From assembly GCA_011375245.1 (NCBI GenBank), contig DRMA01000234.1, positions 1 through 5,578 of the forward strand: a DNA stretch of 5,578 nucleotides. The letters run 5' to 3'. A program made the position numbers and the translations under genes. Shown here piece by piece: positions 4,751 to 5,578 of this stretch. The first letter of the stretch is position 1. Each line of letters opens with the position of its first letter. The stretch is from Thiothrix sp. Lineage in GTDB: Bacteria > Pseudomonadota > Gammaproteobacteria > Thiotrichales > Thiotrichaceae. The notes beneath the pieces are model-generated. The model was not told where the DNA came from, searched no databases, and saw only the letters and a program-made list of their open reading frames with translations.

Positions 4751-5578
4751 TTAACCGTATAACTCACCTGTTACGTCGTCCCATGGTAAATCAGCCTCAA
4801 AAGAGAAGTTCCCATTACCATTTTGTGTTCCTATTTTAAATACATAGCCATCACCATCATTATCTGACAGACCATTACCACCAGTAGCTACGAGTGTACC
4901 ATCATCAAGTTTTGATACTCCTGTGAGTAGAACATCTCCAAGACCTCTAGCCCAAAGTGTTGCTGTATCACCACCTCCCCAGCTAAACTTAGAGCCATTT
5001 GAACCTCCATGCATACCTACACCAATCATAACGGGCATTCCACCAGAACCTGTTGCTCCAGTTGCTCCAGTTGCTCCAGTTGCTCCAGTTGCTCCAGTTG
5101 CTCCAGTTGCTCCACTCGCTCCACTAGCTCCAGTTGCTCCTGTTGCTCCACTCGCTCCAGTAGCACCAGTGTCACCTTTCAACCAAGCCTGAACATCTGC
5201 TGGGTTAATAGAGCCATTTCCATCAAAATCACCAATTTCATTGGTGAACCAATCGAAGAAGCCTTGACCATTTGAACCATCAGCTCCATCTGTGCCTGCT
5301 GAACCAGTCGCACCTGTTGCTCCATCTGCGCCATCAGCACCGTCTGAACCAGTTGCACCTGTTGCTCCGTCTGCGCCATCAGCACCATCTGAACCAGTCG
5401 CACCTGTTGCTCCGTCTGCGCCATCAGCACCGTCTGAACCAGTCGCACCCGTTGCTCCAGTTGCACCATCTGCGCCATCAGCACCGTCTGAACCATCAGC
5501 GCCTGCTGAACCCGTTGCACCTGTTGCTCCATCTGAACCATCAGCACCGTCTGAACCAGTTGCACCTGTTGCTCCGTC
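4751..5578 (-). CDS. Partial collagen-like Gly-X-Y repeat protein with calcium-loop motifs
   Basis: The frame is open from the right edge to a TAA at 4751-4753, giving 275 residues with the N-terminus missing; no start can be assigned. Visible residue 1 is the codon at 5578-5576. Residues 2-106 are Gly-X-Y triplets (GAD, GAT, GSD), largely in a 15-residue unit GSDGADGADGATGAT. Residues 107-134 break the tract with FFDWFTNEIG and then DFDGNGSINPAD (117-128), a dockerin/EF-hand-like calcium loop. A second tract (135-179) is almost pure GAT/GAS. The 96-residue C-terminal domain (180-275) is rich in Gly, Asp and Asn, with DNDGDG at 239-244, and matches no family I recognise. Bacterial collagen-like proteins are usually surface or secreted fibres whose Gly-X-Y tracts trimerise; no proline occurs in the tracts here, so charged and Thr residues would have to stabilise any triple helix. 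No signal peptide or anchor can be judged. It ends at a terminator and precedes the T3SS operon; a functional link is only inference. Confidence 0.5.
   Translation of the reverse strand, partial: DGATGATGSDGADGSDGATGATGSAGADGSDGADGADGATGATGATGSDGADGADGATGATGSDGADGADGATGATGSDGADGADGATGATGSAGTDGADGSNGQGFFDWFTNEIGDFDGNGSINPADVQAWLKGDTGATGASGATGATGASGASGATGATGATGATGATGATGATGSGGMPVMIGVGMHGGSNGSKFSWGGGDTATLWARGLGDVLLTGVSKLDDGTLVATGGNGLSDNDGDGYVFKIGTQNGNGNFSFEADLPWDDVTGELYG
5042..5176 (-). repeat. Second collagen-like tract (Gly-Ala-Thr/Ser), 9-bp tandem repeats
   Basis: Fifteen consecutive Gly-X-Y triplets, nearly all GAT or GAS, are encoded here. On the plus strand the 9-mer GTTGCTCCA occurs seven times in a row without a mismatch at 5052-5114, followed by degenerate copies to about 5168. 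The unit is a multiple of three, so gain or loss of copies would change protein length without a frameshift. Confidence 0.5.
5195..5230 (-). other. Dockerin/EF-hand-like calcium-binding loop between collagen tracts
   Basis: Residues DFDGNGSINPAD place D, D, N, S, N and D at loop positions 1, 3, 5, 7, 9 and 12, the spacing of the dockerin type I calcium loop (D-x-N-x-D-G-x-V-N-x-x-D). It is followed by VQAWLK, which could be the start of the helix. Only one such loop is present, whereas a full dockerin has two. A single EF-hand-like calcium site is therefore a better description than a cohesin-binding dockerin. Confidence 0.5.
5261..5578 (-). repeat. First collagen-like tract with 45-bp tandem repeats
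   Basis: Uninterrupted Gly-X-Y triplets run from the right edge. Between 5306 and 5440 three consecutive 45-bp units each encode GSDGADGADGATGAT; they differ only at a few third codon positions, all synonymous. Units nearer the edge are less regular (GSA and extra GAT triplets). The tract continues beyond the window, so its total length is unknown. Because of the repeats, other frames are also open here, but only this one gives the collagen pattern continuous with the C-terminal domain. Confidence 0.5.

Noticed and set aside
5180..5182. TTG as the start of a short 143-residue collagen-like protein
   Set aside because: The same frame stays open to the window edge and the upstream codons keep the Gly-X-Y pattern, so this TTG is an internal leucine codon after the calcium loop.
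4923..5275. Plus-strand frames reading as Ala-Pro-Val or Cys-Ser-Ser repeats
   Set aside because: They are antisense readings of the low-complexity collagen repeats, kept open by 9-bp periodicity, with no sign of independent coding.
5179..5565. A minus-strand frame reading as Gln/Val/Met-rich repeats (MQLVQTVLM type)
   Set aside because: It is the collagen-like repeat DNA read in another frame; the Gly-X-Y frame runs unbroken through the same stretch and joins the C-terminal domain.
5041..5578. CRISPR-like array because of regular repeats
   Set aside because: Units are contiguous 9-bp and 45-bp coding repeats without unique spacers and translate to Gly-X-Y triplets.

Overview
All recognisable genes in this AT-rich window lie on the minus strand, so the biological order runs from high to low coordinates. 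The centre (727-4544) is a compact run of five genes, sctQ-sctR-sctS-sctT-sctU. These encode the C-ring protein and the inner-membrane export gate of a non-flagellar type III secretion system (T3SS, injectisome). The window suggests a Gram-negative bacterium, probably a proteobacterium and perhaps a gammaproteobacterium. The evidence for that is the injectisome genes, the NfeD-like neighbour and the AT-rich base composition. No rRNA or other phylogenetic marker is present, so the placement is tentative.

Region by region. Positions 4751-5578 hold the 3' part of a collagen-like gene whose start lies beyond the right edge. It has two Gly-X-Y tracts separated by a single dockerin/EF-hand-like calcium loop, then a glycine-rich C-terminal domain with a DxDxDG loop. 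A hairpin terminator at 4651-4687 closes that transcript, so sctQ appears to start a separate transcription unit. The T3SS genes are packed with overlaps of 8 and 4 nt and gaps of 2 and 9 nt, which indicates one operon with translational coupling. Positions 482-726 hold no gene, only a short perfect inverted repeat and the ribosome binding site of the next gene. Positions 1-481 hold the 5' part of a membrane protein with two membrane helices and the beginning of what looks like an NfeD-type OB-fold domain. Its end lies beyond the left edge.

How the genes work together: SctR, SctS and SctT form the helical export gate, SctU wraps its entrance and normally sets substrate specificity, and SctQ builds the cytoplasmic sorting platform that feeds substrates to the gate. 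The ATPase (sctN), stalk (sctO), needle-length regulator (sctP) and major export channel (sctV) are not in this window.

The most notable observations are two. SctU lacks the family's NPTH autocleavage motif and has Gly-Leu-Gly-Arg there instead. A repeat-rich collagen-like protein with putative calcium loops lies directly upstream of the operon. Tandem repeats of 9 and 45 bp in the collagen-like gene could allow length variation.
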